The position numbers were made by a program, and so were the translations under genes. DNA of 47,693 bases, taken from a virus. The notes beneath the pieces are model-generated. The model saw only the letters and a program-made list of their open reading frames with translations. It did no database searches and was not told where the DNA came from. The stretch covers positions 1 through 47,693 of IMG/VR virus record IMGVR_UViG_3300044641_005364; one strand, written 5' to 3'. Every line of letters begins with the position of its first letter. Within the stretch, counting starts at the first letter, position 1. Below, one piece after another: positions 28,901-35,544 of this stretch.

Positions 28901-30079
28901 CGTTTAACGGTAGGTCAGAGTTTAACAGATAATAGACGCCAAAAACCGGATTGTTTTGAAGGAACTGGAATTGGAAGATTACATCATCCTTTCTTATATG
29001 GAACTGACATACTTCCTGGAATGCGTAAAAAATCTATAAAGGGTTTATTTAATTTATCACAATCACTTGACTGTTATCATACATCTTCTACAAAAACTGT
29101 TACACAAAAAGAATACTACTATGAAGTAACTGATTGTGACGACTGTGGTAGAACTGCTTATTTTGCAGTTGCATACGGTAATTACAAAGGTTCTGGTTCA
29201 ATATCAAGTGGTTATGAAAAAGATGATAGTCCAAGTAAAGCTATTTACTCACAATATAGACTATTGACACTTGATCCACATGAGAAGAATTTTACATTCT
29301 ATGATGGCGGAGAATTAAAAACTCCTGACGATATTTATGTGATAAACTATTATCGAAATGGTTTAAGTGACAAACTTGATATTGGAAATTTTGAAATAAA
29401 CATTGCAGAATTGAGTGGTAGTGGTATAGAAAATAGTGTTCATACTGGCAGTAATGTTCAAGTTAGTTCATCGAATAAAATACTTTCTCTGATTGACAAT
29501 TCTGCAATTTTTGAAAATGAAGATACTTGTGCAAATGATGATCCAAATTATTATTATGACATTGTTAGTGGTTCACTTTCTAATGGAATACATTCCAGTG
29601 GAGAAGGAACTATACAAACAAACGAAGATTTAACAACTTATGGTAAAGTATATCCAAATTTGGGCGTTATAGTTTTAGACGGACATAAATTGAATGTTTC
29701 TGCATCATTTAATTCTGTTAGTGGAAGTGGTATCAATGGTGATAATTCATTCAAACTATTTACTGCAATAAGTGGTGCCGCGGCTGTTGGAAAACCAATG
29801 CGTGCTAGAAATGTAAAATTCAAAACAACAAATCATTATTTTGTCAGAATACCATCCGGTGAGGCAAACTACAGCACAAATCCAACTTATGTTTATGATT
29901 CAGGTGAAAATAAAGGAAAAATAAAAAATGCCTGCTTTATTGATAACCCAATGACTTACATAACAACCGTTGGTTTGTATAATAGTAAACGAGATTTGAT
30001 TGCAGTTGCTAAATTGAGCAGACCAATAAAGAAAACAAAAGAAAATGATGTTTTAATAAAAATAAGATTGAATTGGTAA
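25973..30079 (+). CDS. Large structural protein with C-terminal paralog-family domain (member 3)
   Basis: The 1368-residue protein carries the shared family domain only at its C-terminus (about residues 1015-1368). That part has AVAYGNYKGSGS, KAIYSQYR, DIYVINYYRNG, FEINIAELSGSG, VSGSLSNGI and a final YITTVGLYN...AVAKLSRPIKK. The first thousand residues are unique. They include a helical N-terminus (1-90), a Gly/Arg/Glu-rich linker, an Ala-Gly repeat (residues 330-346) and a long beta-rich region. Paired cysteines stand out (NPCGCDE and TDCDDCGR, before and within the family domain), which suggests metal binding or disulfides. GGAA precedes the ATG. It is probably a large tail or fibre-attachment protein. 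No known fold was recognised in the N-terminal part. Confidence 0.87.
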   Translation: MDVLLNDTLRSLLNNGINGIRNNDLNSIIAAIDYLDTLIVNANFAMSDPYLSQNDTMAVTNTRLREIYLQYRLLLDVYRVYLQQTGGNVVYTTWLATRNSSSPFNNETPANYVNRQQPIWYVAMDTNGDGVLDEVVPEIDGSNRTKNWTDSTTMSAGLYRLLRDTVEPTGGGLSGRTVRKKKVKLGGTKVGVKTSEMGSLEFIDGTYFDPIGVDDPGSDFVSGGGIRWEGEGLRDPRTGELIPEEGENLGGGRPTEDAIRRERLRREYIRTRGRILTDTNLGLTTSGDQVGRPGARLGVGNNIPIVPLGFNFGTPLSNAIAVAPMMAPMGAAGAAGAAGAAGAAGAPLYSTSATPALFASAPGLSPSTFGLTAGVPPPLTAGGAGNAAALVNLGSCVPLYSFKIRQKNSSNNPRRFYGFNIKPTPLLDISMVAACPGGTATTLFTVTIDPNIYYNFVENSRGDIQIVNGQNSTQNSVGKIKYNYYYDFISILQKIYEKITEIEVLPGEIVYDNITEQLLNGFLPFVSGNTGVLSNFSRLPKEETFFKSGPILTGFATTLPKIVQDYDYAGINWYQDTAERSASGMGIIENFFYMARTEYGGISYQDVVTNTTLVVKYPTNDRLNNTITSLIDSKVTGEVENLSTGNGNGNQNGTIDDEFGTIDENGDIVITSDKFRGQYVDRFYGRLTWAFDIASSVDCTSPYYRSSASVQGQMWNIVLDDQFGTSDYEYPSALTSQNLLNLNSINPTTGEVTGPIVDILRSNVDVKTLQTNYGLIPSLSVRGTTFETIPNNPCLEGIPVTYNWGVRRIKKVPFKIFCQQPGLGRVEINYRTKGSDIWNWVVSELKKSSAFGARQNSNGELLTTKDGYFYSEATETVLITGRFPGEPGTSWKQYDSIQLNRSNQNCLPVETVESSWQVDLDNPCGCDEVEILTHYLTYPEISFKNPLDDNPTVYASRKELNQRFLAPEPGSKAASYRLTVGQSLTDNRRQKPDCFEGTGIGRLHHPFLYGTDILPGMRKKSIKGLFNLSQSLDCYHTSSTKTVTQKEYYYEVTDCDDCGRTAYFAVAYGNYKGSGSISSGYEKDDSPSKAIYSQYRLLTLDPHEKNFTFYDGGELKTPDDIYVINYYRNGLSDKLDIGNFEINIAELSGSGIENSVHTGSNVQVSSSNKILSLIDNSAIFENEDTCANDDPNYYYDIVSGSLSNGIHSSGEGTIQTNEDLTTYGKVYPNLGVIVLDGHKLNVSASFNSVSGSGINGDNSFKLFTAISGAAAVGKPMRARNVKFKTTNHYFVRIPSGEANYSTNPTYVYDSGENKGKIKNACFIDNPMTYITTVGLYNSKRDLIAVAKLSRPIKKTKENDVLIKIRLNW
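26960..27010 (+). repeat. In-frame 9-bp tandem repeat (Gly-Ala-Ala)
   Basis: Five perfect copies of GGTGCAGCT (26960-27004) are followed by a partial copy, GGTGCA. Each unit encodes Gly-Ala-Ala, so length changes by slippage would keep the reading frame. The repeat joins the linker and main body of the large structural protein. Confidence 0.95.
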
Positions 30080-30080
30080 T

Positions 30081-30521
30081 ATGATAACTGAATCCGAAAT
30101 AATAACAACCTTATCTGGATCATTTTTAGGAGACTACCCATCCGTTTTACCAGATATGGATGCGAGAACTATTGCTTTGAATCTTTTTAGAAAAATTTTC
30201 AACATAAATATAAATGGATCAGTAGATTCAATTTTATTTTATGAGGCAATAAATACAAATCCAAGTGCATTATCTTCTATACATTTAACTAGATTGGATA
30301 AGGCAATTTCAAATTTGGAAGATTTAGTAGATACATTACCACGAACCGTTCAAAAATTACCTTTCATAATAGATGCTGAAAATTTAGAAAAATCTCCTAT
30401 CGGTGTTACTATTACTGATGAAGTAAGGGCAGCTCTTATTCAAGAAAGAAATAGATTGGGTGAGATATTTAGAACTTTAGCAAATGTTCCAACTGTTTTA
30501 TCAACAACTTTAATAAATTGA
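30081..30521 (+). CDS. Small helical protein within the structural cassette
   Basis: The 146-residue protein is helical by composition and has no membrane segment. Residues 70-95 (LDKAISNLEDLVDTLPRTVQ) and 120-140 look amphipathic. I do not recognise a family. Its ATG follows the upstream stop by 1 base, and the next ATG follows its own stop by 1 base, so it is tightly embedded between two members of the structural paralog family. It does not share the family blocks. A chaperone or small connector for those proteins is possible but unsupported. Confidence 0.8.
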   Translation: MITESEIITTLSGSFLGDYPSVLPDMDARTIALNLFRKIFNININGSVDSILFYEAINTNPSALSSIHLTRLDKAISNLEDLVDTLPRTVQKLPFIIDAENLEKSPIGVTITDEVRAALIQERNRLGEIFRTLANVPTVLSTTLIN

Positions 30522-30522
30522 T

Positions 30523-31803
30523 ATGAATGTATTAAGTTTTCAAATAAACAAGTATCTTCTTGAAATGGTACGTTCATATGTTAAGTTTCAAGTTGATAAT
30601 GGTTTCCCAACAAAAGATTCATATAGAGCGGTAATAAACAATGATGTTGTTACGTTTTTATTAGAATCACCTCAATCTGCACCTGCTCCTCCAGAAGTTC
30701 CTTTGTTTACTCTAAAATCAAGAGTATTCAAAAAATTTAGATCACCAAGAGATTATTCAATAGTTCAACAAAAATATAGAAAATATGGTTTATTCAAATT
30801 TAGAGGAGAACGAGTAAACACATTTCACACATCTTCTACGTTTGGGGATTCAAGATATTTTTTAAGAATGTTGTCTTCTCCTGAAAATGAACAAAATTGT
30901 GAGACTCTTTGTGATATAACATACGGTCATATAAATGGATCTGGATCTGGTTATTATGCCGATGAATTTACAAAAGTTTATCCATCAAAAATAATTTTCA
31001 AAAATTATTTGATGGAGTATTTTCATACAACAGAAGGAAAAGTGCCATTTAAGAATGGAAAGAATGGTGATTATTTTTATGCTATAAATTTTAATAGAAA
31101 TCTTTTTCCAGAGATGATAGATCCTGGAAATATACAAATAACTCTTGCACCACTTTCATCTAGTGTGAATCAGTTATACAACACTGGAAGTAATTTTTAT
31201 CCTCATCCAACATCAGATAAAATATACACATTGATTGATGATTCAGAAGATTTGGCAGATGTAAATACATTAAGAAAGGAATTACGAGAGTATTATTATT
31301 TGGTGTCTGGATCATTAAATGATGGTATTTATGGTAATAAAGAAGATGATGCTTGGGGTATATTTTTTCCTAGAAAAGGCATAATTGTATTAGACGGTGC
31401 AGTTTTAGATCAATCTTGCTCATTGAATACAGTTACCGGTTCTTTTGACGGTGACAACATAAGAAAATTTTTCATGTCAATTAGTGCATCGTGTAACACA
31501 ACAACAAATAGACCTATAACAGGATCTTGGTATGCTAGAGCATCCGAAGAAGTAAAAACACAAACATACTTTTGTAGATTGCGAGAATACGAATTTAATT
31601 ATAGCAACAATTATACATATTTATCTGGTAGTTATGGTGAATTTAGACATAAACAATTTATGGACAGTCCTATCTCATACATTACATCCGTTGGTTTGTA
31701 TAACGATGATCGTGAATTGATTGCAGTTGGTAAATTACCAAAACCATTATTGAAAAAACCAAATGAAGAACACGTTATTCAAGTAAAATTAAGGTTAAAC
31801 TGA
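30523..31803 (+). CDS. Structural paralog family member 4
   Basis: The 426-residue protein has a unique N-terminus of about 100 residues. The family blocks follow: ITYGHINGSGSG, KVYPSKIIFKNY, YAINFNRN, DPGNIQITLAPLSSS, LIDDSED, LVSGSLNDGIYG, FPRKGIIVLDGA, DGDNIRKFFMSISAS, FNYSNNYTY and a C-terminal YITSVGLYNDD...AVGKLPKPL. The AIYSQYK block of the others is replaced by a KIIFKNY variant. Conservation is strongest in the last 60 residues, as in all members. A virion structural role is inferred from context. Confidence 0.85.
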   Translation: MNVLSFQINKYLLEMVRSYVKFQVDNGFPTKDSYRAVINNDVVTFLLESPQSAPAPPEVPLFTLKSRVFKKFRSPRDYSIVQQKYRKYGLFKFRGERVNTFHTSSTFGDSRYFLRMLSSPENEQNCETLCDITYGHINGSGSGYYADEFTKVYPSKIIFKNYLMEYFHTTEGKVPFKNGKNGDYFYAINFNRNLFPEMIDPGNIQITLAPLSSSVNQLYNTGSNFYPHPTSDKIYTLIDDSEDLADVNTLRKELREYYYLVSGSLNDGIYGNKEDDAWGIFFPRKGIIVLDGAVLDQSCSLNTVTGSFDGDNIRKFFMSISASCNTTTNRPITGSWYARASEEVKTQTYFCRLREYEFNYSNNYTYLSGSYGEFRHKQFMDSPISYITSVGLYNDDRELIAVGKLPKPLLKKPNEEHVIQVKLRLN

Positions 31804-31804
31804 T

Positions 31805-33544
31805 ATGTCATTTCAAGGTCAAAATAGTAATTTAACTTTTACACATAAACGGTTAAAAGCTGGCGATTTTACAATACGCCCATTTGAAGTTAATAAATTA
31901 TGGAAAATATCATCTATTCATCCGGAAGTAGAACATTATCAAAAATTTGGAATACAAGTATATCGTGCGTTCTATCCTGAAAATCACAAGTATTTTGGTA
32001 ATGTTGCAAATATATCGTCTTCTTTATATGAAAGAATTTTTACAACACAAAGTTTAGATCCAAAAATTTTATGGTATTATTTGGATCATAATTACTATAC
32101 AGAATATGATAATATAAAACAACCAACTTTTTTAACGGATGATAGTCAGATAACATATATGGCAGAATCCGCATCTTTATTTGTAATTCCAGTTGGTGTA
32201 TTTGGTGAGGGTATAAAAAAGAAATCAGTTAGTTTAGTAAACTACAATTCGGCTTCTTCTTACGAATATACATTAGTTGATGATGGATTTGGTAATTTAA
32301 GAGACACATCTTTCGATGAAACAAAGATAGTAAATGCTGGTAATTGTATGATGTATGTTGGATTTAACGAAAAATATCGTGAATACAATATGTCAAATAA
32401 TAAATTGGATTTTGTATTAGACATGACACCACATCGTAATACAATAAATGTTTACAATAAAAAAAATATAACATATACTCCTGGTATAGTATTAAATTCA
32501 ACAAATACTCCAACTGGAGTTGCTGCTCGTATTAGTGGTTCTTATTTTAGAGTTGATCCAAAATTAGATTTTAATTTTAATAAAAATAATAATTTTGCTT
32601 TTAGTTTTTGGATGAAAAAAGACAGTAATCAACCCGATGGAATAAACGGTAAAAATTATCTTTTCAACAAAAATTTAGTAAAAAAAGTATACAATGTGAA
32701 TGAAACAACATTGCAACATACTTACGAGGAAGTTGAAAAAGAATCAAGTCAATATCCATTTGATATATCATATAACAATCACTTATCAACTAATAATGGA
32801 AGATTATCATTTAGACAGGGTTCTATAACCAAAATGATTGAAGTAACATCTAGCGTTTTATCAAGTGATACTTGGTATCATGTCTTGTGTCAAAAATCCG
32901 GAAGCAAATATCAAATATGGTTAGATGGACAACTCAATAGTGAAGTTATTGATAATATGAATGATAATGTTGGTAATGAAAATGTATTTTTTATAGGCGG
33001 TAGCACAAACACATCAAGTCTTTTTTACGGAAGTTTAGATGAAATCAGAGTGTATAATTCTGCAATTTCCGATGAACAAATTCCATATTTGGCAGATAAT
33101 TCTCTAGAAACTGGTTATGCTTATCAAACATCTCGTGTTGGTAATGTTTTTTACAATACTGGATTTGCTGTCATTTCTGATCCAAGACCAAAGTATGCTA
33201 ATGCATTTTTGGGTTCAAGTGGAAATTTTGATTACGATGGAATAACTAATGGGTTTAGAGGACAATTTCGTTCAACTACTACTTTTTATGAATACGAAAT
33301 TATTTGTAAAATAAGAAGAAAAGAATTTAATTTTACACAAAATCCATCGATTCGTGTAGATGAGGCATCTACACGATCAAATGAAATTGAAAATTATGTA
33401 ACATCTTCATATTTTAATCCATACATAACATCTATTGGTTTATATGATGATAGTGATAATTTGCTTGTCATTGCTAAATTAGCAAATCCAATAGAAAAAA
33501 GAGACGATGTTGATATGAATGTCATCATAAGGTTTGATATGTAA
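31805..33544 (+). CDS. LamG-domain structural protein with divergent paralog-family ends (member 5)
   Basis: The 579-residue protein combines diverged family sequence at both ends with a LamG/concanavalin-like insertion at about residues 250-425. The insertion shows the usual pattern: FAFSFWMKKD, then WYHVLCQKSGSKYQIWLDGQ, then FIGGSTN, then GSLDEIRVYNSAISDEQI. The C-terminus keeps YITSIGLYDDSDNL and IAKLANPIEK. LamG-like domains commonly bind glycans, so this member may take part in host-surface contact. The stop codon overlaps the next ATG by one base (TAATG). Confidence 0.86.
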   Translation: MSFQGQNSNLTFTHKRLKAGDFTIRPFEVNKLWKISSIHPEVEHYQKFGIQVYRAFYPENHKYFGNVANISSSLYERIFTTQSLDPKILWYYLDHNYYTEYDNIKQPTFLTDDSQITYMAESASLFVIPVGVFGEGIKKKSVSLVNYNSASSYEYTLVDDGFGNLRDTSFDETKIVNAGNCMMYVGFNEKYREYNMSNNKLDFVLDMTPHRNTINVYNKKNITYTPGIVLNSTNTPTGVAARISGSYFRVDPKLDFNFNKNNNFAFSFWMKKDSNQPDGINGKNYLFNKNLVKKVYNVNETTLQHTYEEVEKESSQYPFDISYNNHLSTNNGRLSFRQGSITKMIEVTSSVLSSDTWYHVLCQKSGSKYQIWLDGQLNSEVIDNMNDNVGNENVFFIGGSTNTSSLFYGSLDEIRVYNSAISDEQIPYLADNSLETGYAYQTSRVGNVFYNTGFAVISDPRPKYANAFLGSSGNFDYDGITNGFRGQFRSTTTFYEYEIICKIRRKEFNFTQNPSIRVDEASTRSNEIENYVTSSYFNPYITSIGLYDDSDNLLVIAKLANPIEKRDDVDMNVIIRFDM

Positions 33545-33957
33545 TGCGTAGAAATCAAGTTGCAATAAAACATGGGTTTCGTAGTGGATTAGAAGATACC
33601 GTAAATGATTTGTTGAAAGAAAGTAAAAAATCATTTAGTTATGAAACTGAAAAAATATCTTACATACAACCAGAAACTAAACACAATTATACGCCAGATT
33701 TTGTTCTAACAAAACAATCTGGTCAAAAGATGTATGTTGAAACAAAAGGTAGATGGGTAAAGACAGACAGACTAAAATTCGATTTACTATTTGAACAATA
33801 TCCCCAAATAGATATTCGTTTTGTATTCCAAAATCCTAATGCAAAACTATACAAAGGAAGTAAAACAACCTATGCTCAATACTGTGACAAGAAGGGTTGG
33901 TTATGGGCGAAAAAAGAAATACCTAGAGAATGGTTAGATGAATGTTTGGATTTGTAA
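33544..33957 (+). CDS. Endonuclease I, T7 gp3-like Holliday junction resolvase
   Basis: This enzyme cuts four-way DNA junctions and branched DNA during recombination and before packaging. The 137-residue protein is close to T7 endonuclease I (149 residues). Its catalytic residues are all visible: E17 in SGLED, D52 in YTPDFVL, and E66 and K68 in VETKGR, the PD-(D/E)XK arrangement of the family. The C-terminus KKGWLWAKKEIPREWLDE also fits. T4 itself uses the unrelated endonuclease VII for this job, so here the T7-type enzyme may replace it. It starts one base inside the stop of the structural gene and opens the nucleic-acid gene group. Confidence 0.92.
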   Translation: MRRNQVAIKHGFRSGLEDTVNDLLKESKKSFSYETEKISYIQPETKHNYTPDFVLTKQSGQKMYVETKGRWVKTDRLKFDLLFEQYPQIDIRFVFQNPNAKLYKGSKTTYAQYCDKKGWLWAKKEIPREWLDECLDL

Positions 33958-33962
33958 AAAAA

Positions 33963-33980
33963 AATAAATGTATATTTATT
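33963..33980 (+). promoter_or_regulatory. Palindromic AT-rich site containing candidate promoter ATATTTATT
   Basis: The arms AATAAAT (33963-33969) and ATTTATT (33974-33980) are perfect inverted repeats with a 4-base spacer. The right arm overlaps the ATATTTATT word (33972-33980), which ends 44 bases before ATG 34025, like the other candidate late-promoter motifs. An A-run precedes it. It could be a promoter, a weak hairpin after endonuclease I, or both. Confidence 0.3.
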
Positions 33981-34024
33981 GTAAACTGAAATGATTTTTC
34001 TAAATTAAAGTGAGAGAAAAAAAT

Positions 34025-34519
34025 ATGTTGAAGCTTAAAGACATATTAACAGAAGCCGTAGAAGGAGAAATAAAATGGGAAACCGATCCAATGGTAGACG
34101 GCTTCAACGGATTATTTCTTGGTCCAGATGGCAAAAATTTTAGAATAAAGATTGGAAATATCCCATTAGACTATATTACACCTGCAGACAAACAATTACT
34201 TGATACTTTATGGAAAGATAAAACATCTGAATCCAAATTTGATGATTATGGTTACATATGTCTATGTTATGATACAAAAACAAAGGGGCGTGGAAAATTG
34301 GATTCATCTACACTATCAAAAGTTTCAAATATGTTTGTAGATATTCTTTCTGCTAAACTTAAAGCAGATAGAGTAGAATATGTATATTTTCAATCATCTA
34401 ATCGTCCGGTATCAAGGGAACTCCATTCACTAATAGCACCTAGGATTGCATCAAAAATGGGATTTCAAGTTAAACAGATTAAAAGTGGTTGGATGGTAGG
34501 AAAAGATATATTTAAGTAA
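34025..34519 (+). CDS. Small protein of unknown function with capsid-targeting-like N-terminus
   Basis: I chose ATG 34025 (164 residues) over the in-frame GTG at 34010 because the purine-rich GAGAG at 34012-34016 fits the ATG. The protein then begins MLKLKDILTEA. This resembles T4 capsid-targeting sequences: about ten residues ending in hydrophobic-x-Glu before Ala, the gp21 prohead-protease cleavage pattern. If so, it would be packaged with the DNA. The body is mixed alpha/beta (GYICLCYD near 80; VEYVYFQSSNRPVSREL near 116-132), and I do not recognise it. It sits between endonuclease I and primase. Its position among DNA enzymes would suit either an internal head protein or a DNA-metabolism accessory. 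Confidence 0.82.
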   Translation: MLKLKDILTEAVEGEIKWETDPMVDGFNGLFLGPDGKNFRIKIGNIPLDYITPADKQLLDTLWKDKTSESKFDDYGYICLCYDTKTKGRGKLDSSTLSKVSNMFVDILSAKLKADRVEYVYFQSSNRPVSRELHSLIAPRIASKMGFQVKQIKSGWMVGKDIFK

Positions 34520-34526
34520 TAAAATG

Positions 34527-34558
34527 CTTGTAATTGTCACAAATTTTTACTATATTTG
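34527..34558 (+). promoter_or_regulatory. Possible Bacteroidota-type promoter (CTTG-N20-TATATTTG)
   Basis: TATATTTG at 34551-34558 matches the Bacteroidota -7 consensus TAnnTTTG, with CTTG (34527-34530) 20 bases upstream in place of TTTG. It overlaps the 14-bp palindrome, so binding to the palindrome would block it. It lies 32 bases before the primase ATG. A similar pair with the same 20-base spacing occurs at 45468-45499. Confidence 0.3.
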
Positions 34559-34567
34559 TGACAATTA
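34531..34567. promoter_or_regulatory. 14-bp perfect inverted repeat before the primase gene
   Basis: The left arm TAATTGTCACAAAT (34531-34544) and right arm ATTTGTGACAATTA (34554-34567) are perfectly complementary around a 9-base spacer. The site starts 11 bases after the stop at 34519 and ends 23 bases before ATG 34591. It could be an operator for a dimeric repressor or a terminator-like hairpin for the upstream gene. No long T-run follows it, which favours the operator reading. Confidence 0.6.
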
Positions 34568-34590
34568 TTATTTTACATAAAGTGCGTTTT

Positions 34591-35544
34591 ATGATTAACT
34601 ACGATTTGTTATCTCTTGTAGAAAAAGTTCTCGGTAAAGGTAGACGAACATCTGGCAACAATTATTCTTTCTTCTCACCATTCATCAGTCATTACAAACC
34701 AAAACTTGAAATAGATTTATCAGTAAACAACAATTCAGAAAACCCATGGCATTGTTGGGTTAGTAATGCTAAAGGTAGAAGTATTGTTTCACTTTTCAAG
34801 AAATTAAAAGTCGGTAGACAATTTCAAGAAGACCTCAATAAAATTCTCAAAACAAAAAACCTATACATTCAGAATAAAAAAGTAGAACAAGAACAACTGA
34901 CTTTACCAAAAGAATTTATCAGTTTATATCAGTTTCCAAAGATAAAAGATATTCAGATAAAAATGCAGATGAAACAAGCATTGAATTATTTGAAATCAAG
35001 AGGAATTGGTAGAACAGATATTTTGAGATATGGTATTGGTTATTGTCCGAGTGGAAATTATTCCGGCAGAATTATTGTTCCATCTTACGATGATAATTTC
35101 AATCTAAACTTTTTTGTTTCTCGTTCTATATTTGAAGAAGATGTATTGAAATATAAAAATCCAAAATGGAGTAAAGATGTTATTGGGTTTGAAAGTTTCA
35201 TAAATTGGGAAGAACCTATTACACTCGTTGAGGGTGTATTTGATGCTATTACTGCCAGATACAATGCAATTCCACTATTTGGCAAAATAATTCAACCAAG
35301 ACTTATGGAAAAGATATTATTACGTAAACCACCAAAAGTAATTGTTGCACTTGATAATGATGCAATGAATGATGCAATAAAAATTTCATCTAAACTACTA
35401 TGTGAAGGTATCGAAGTATCAATGGTCAAGATGGAACAAAAGGATATAAATGAAATGGGTTTCAAAGATTTTGTTGGTGTTAAACAAGAAACAAAACCCA
35501 CAGACAGTTATGACATAATTAAACAGAGGATATTATATGCGTAA
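34591..35544 (+). CDS. 61: DNA primase, T4 gp61-like, with degenerate zinc ribbon
   Basis: This enzyme would synthesise RNA primers for lagging-strand DNA replication, with a replicative helicase not seen here. I place the start at ATG 34591 (318 residues). An upstream in-frame TTG would translate through the palindrome. The N-terminus has the DnaG/gp61 zinc-ribbon layout, but three of four cysteines are missing: S29-P-F-I32 and C55-W-V-S58 stand where CxxC and CxxC are expected. The TOPRIM catalytic domain looks intact: E214 in LVEGVFDA and D255/D257 in ALDNDA. A RIIVPSYDD strand precedes it. The stop overlaps the ATG of the next gene by eight bases. The zinc-ribbon loss is odd and may alter template recognition. 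Confidence 0.9.
   Translation: MINYDLLSLVEKVLGKGRRTSGNNYSFFSPFISHYKPKLEIDLSVNNNSENPWHCWVSNAKGRSIVSLFKKLKVGRQFQEDLNKILKTKNLYIQNKKVEQEQLTLPKEFISLYQFPKIKDIQIKMQMKQALNYLKSRGIGRTDILRYGIGYCPSGNYSGRIIVPSYDDNFNLNFFVSRSIFEEDVLKYKNPKWSKDVIGFESFINWEEPITLVEGVFDAITARYNAIPLFGKIIQPRLMEKILLRKPPKVIVALDNDAMNDAIKISSKLLCEGIEVSMVKMEQKDINEMGFKDFVGVKQETKPTDSYDIIKQRILYA

Noticed and set aside
34534-34590. TTG start extending the primase by 19 residues
   Set aside because: The extension would translate the palindrome and has a hydrophobic, non-homologous sequence. ATG 34591 begins where the primase-like sequence begins.
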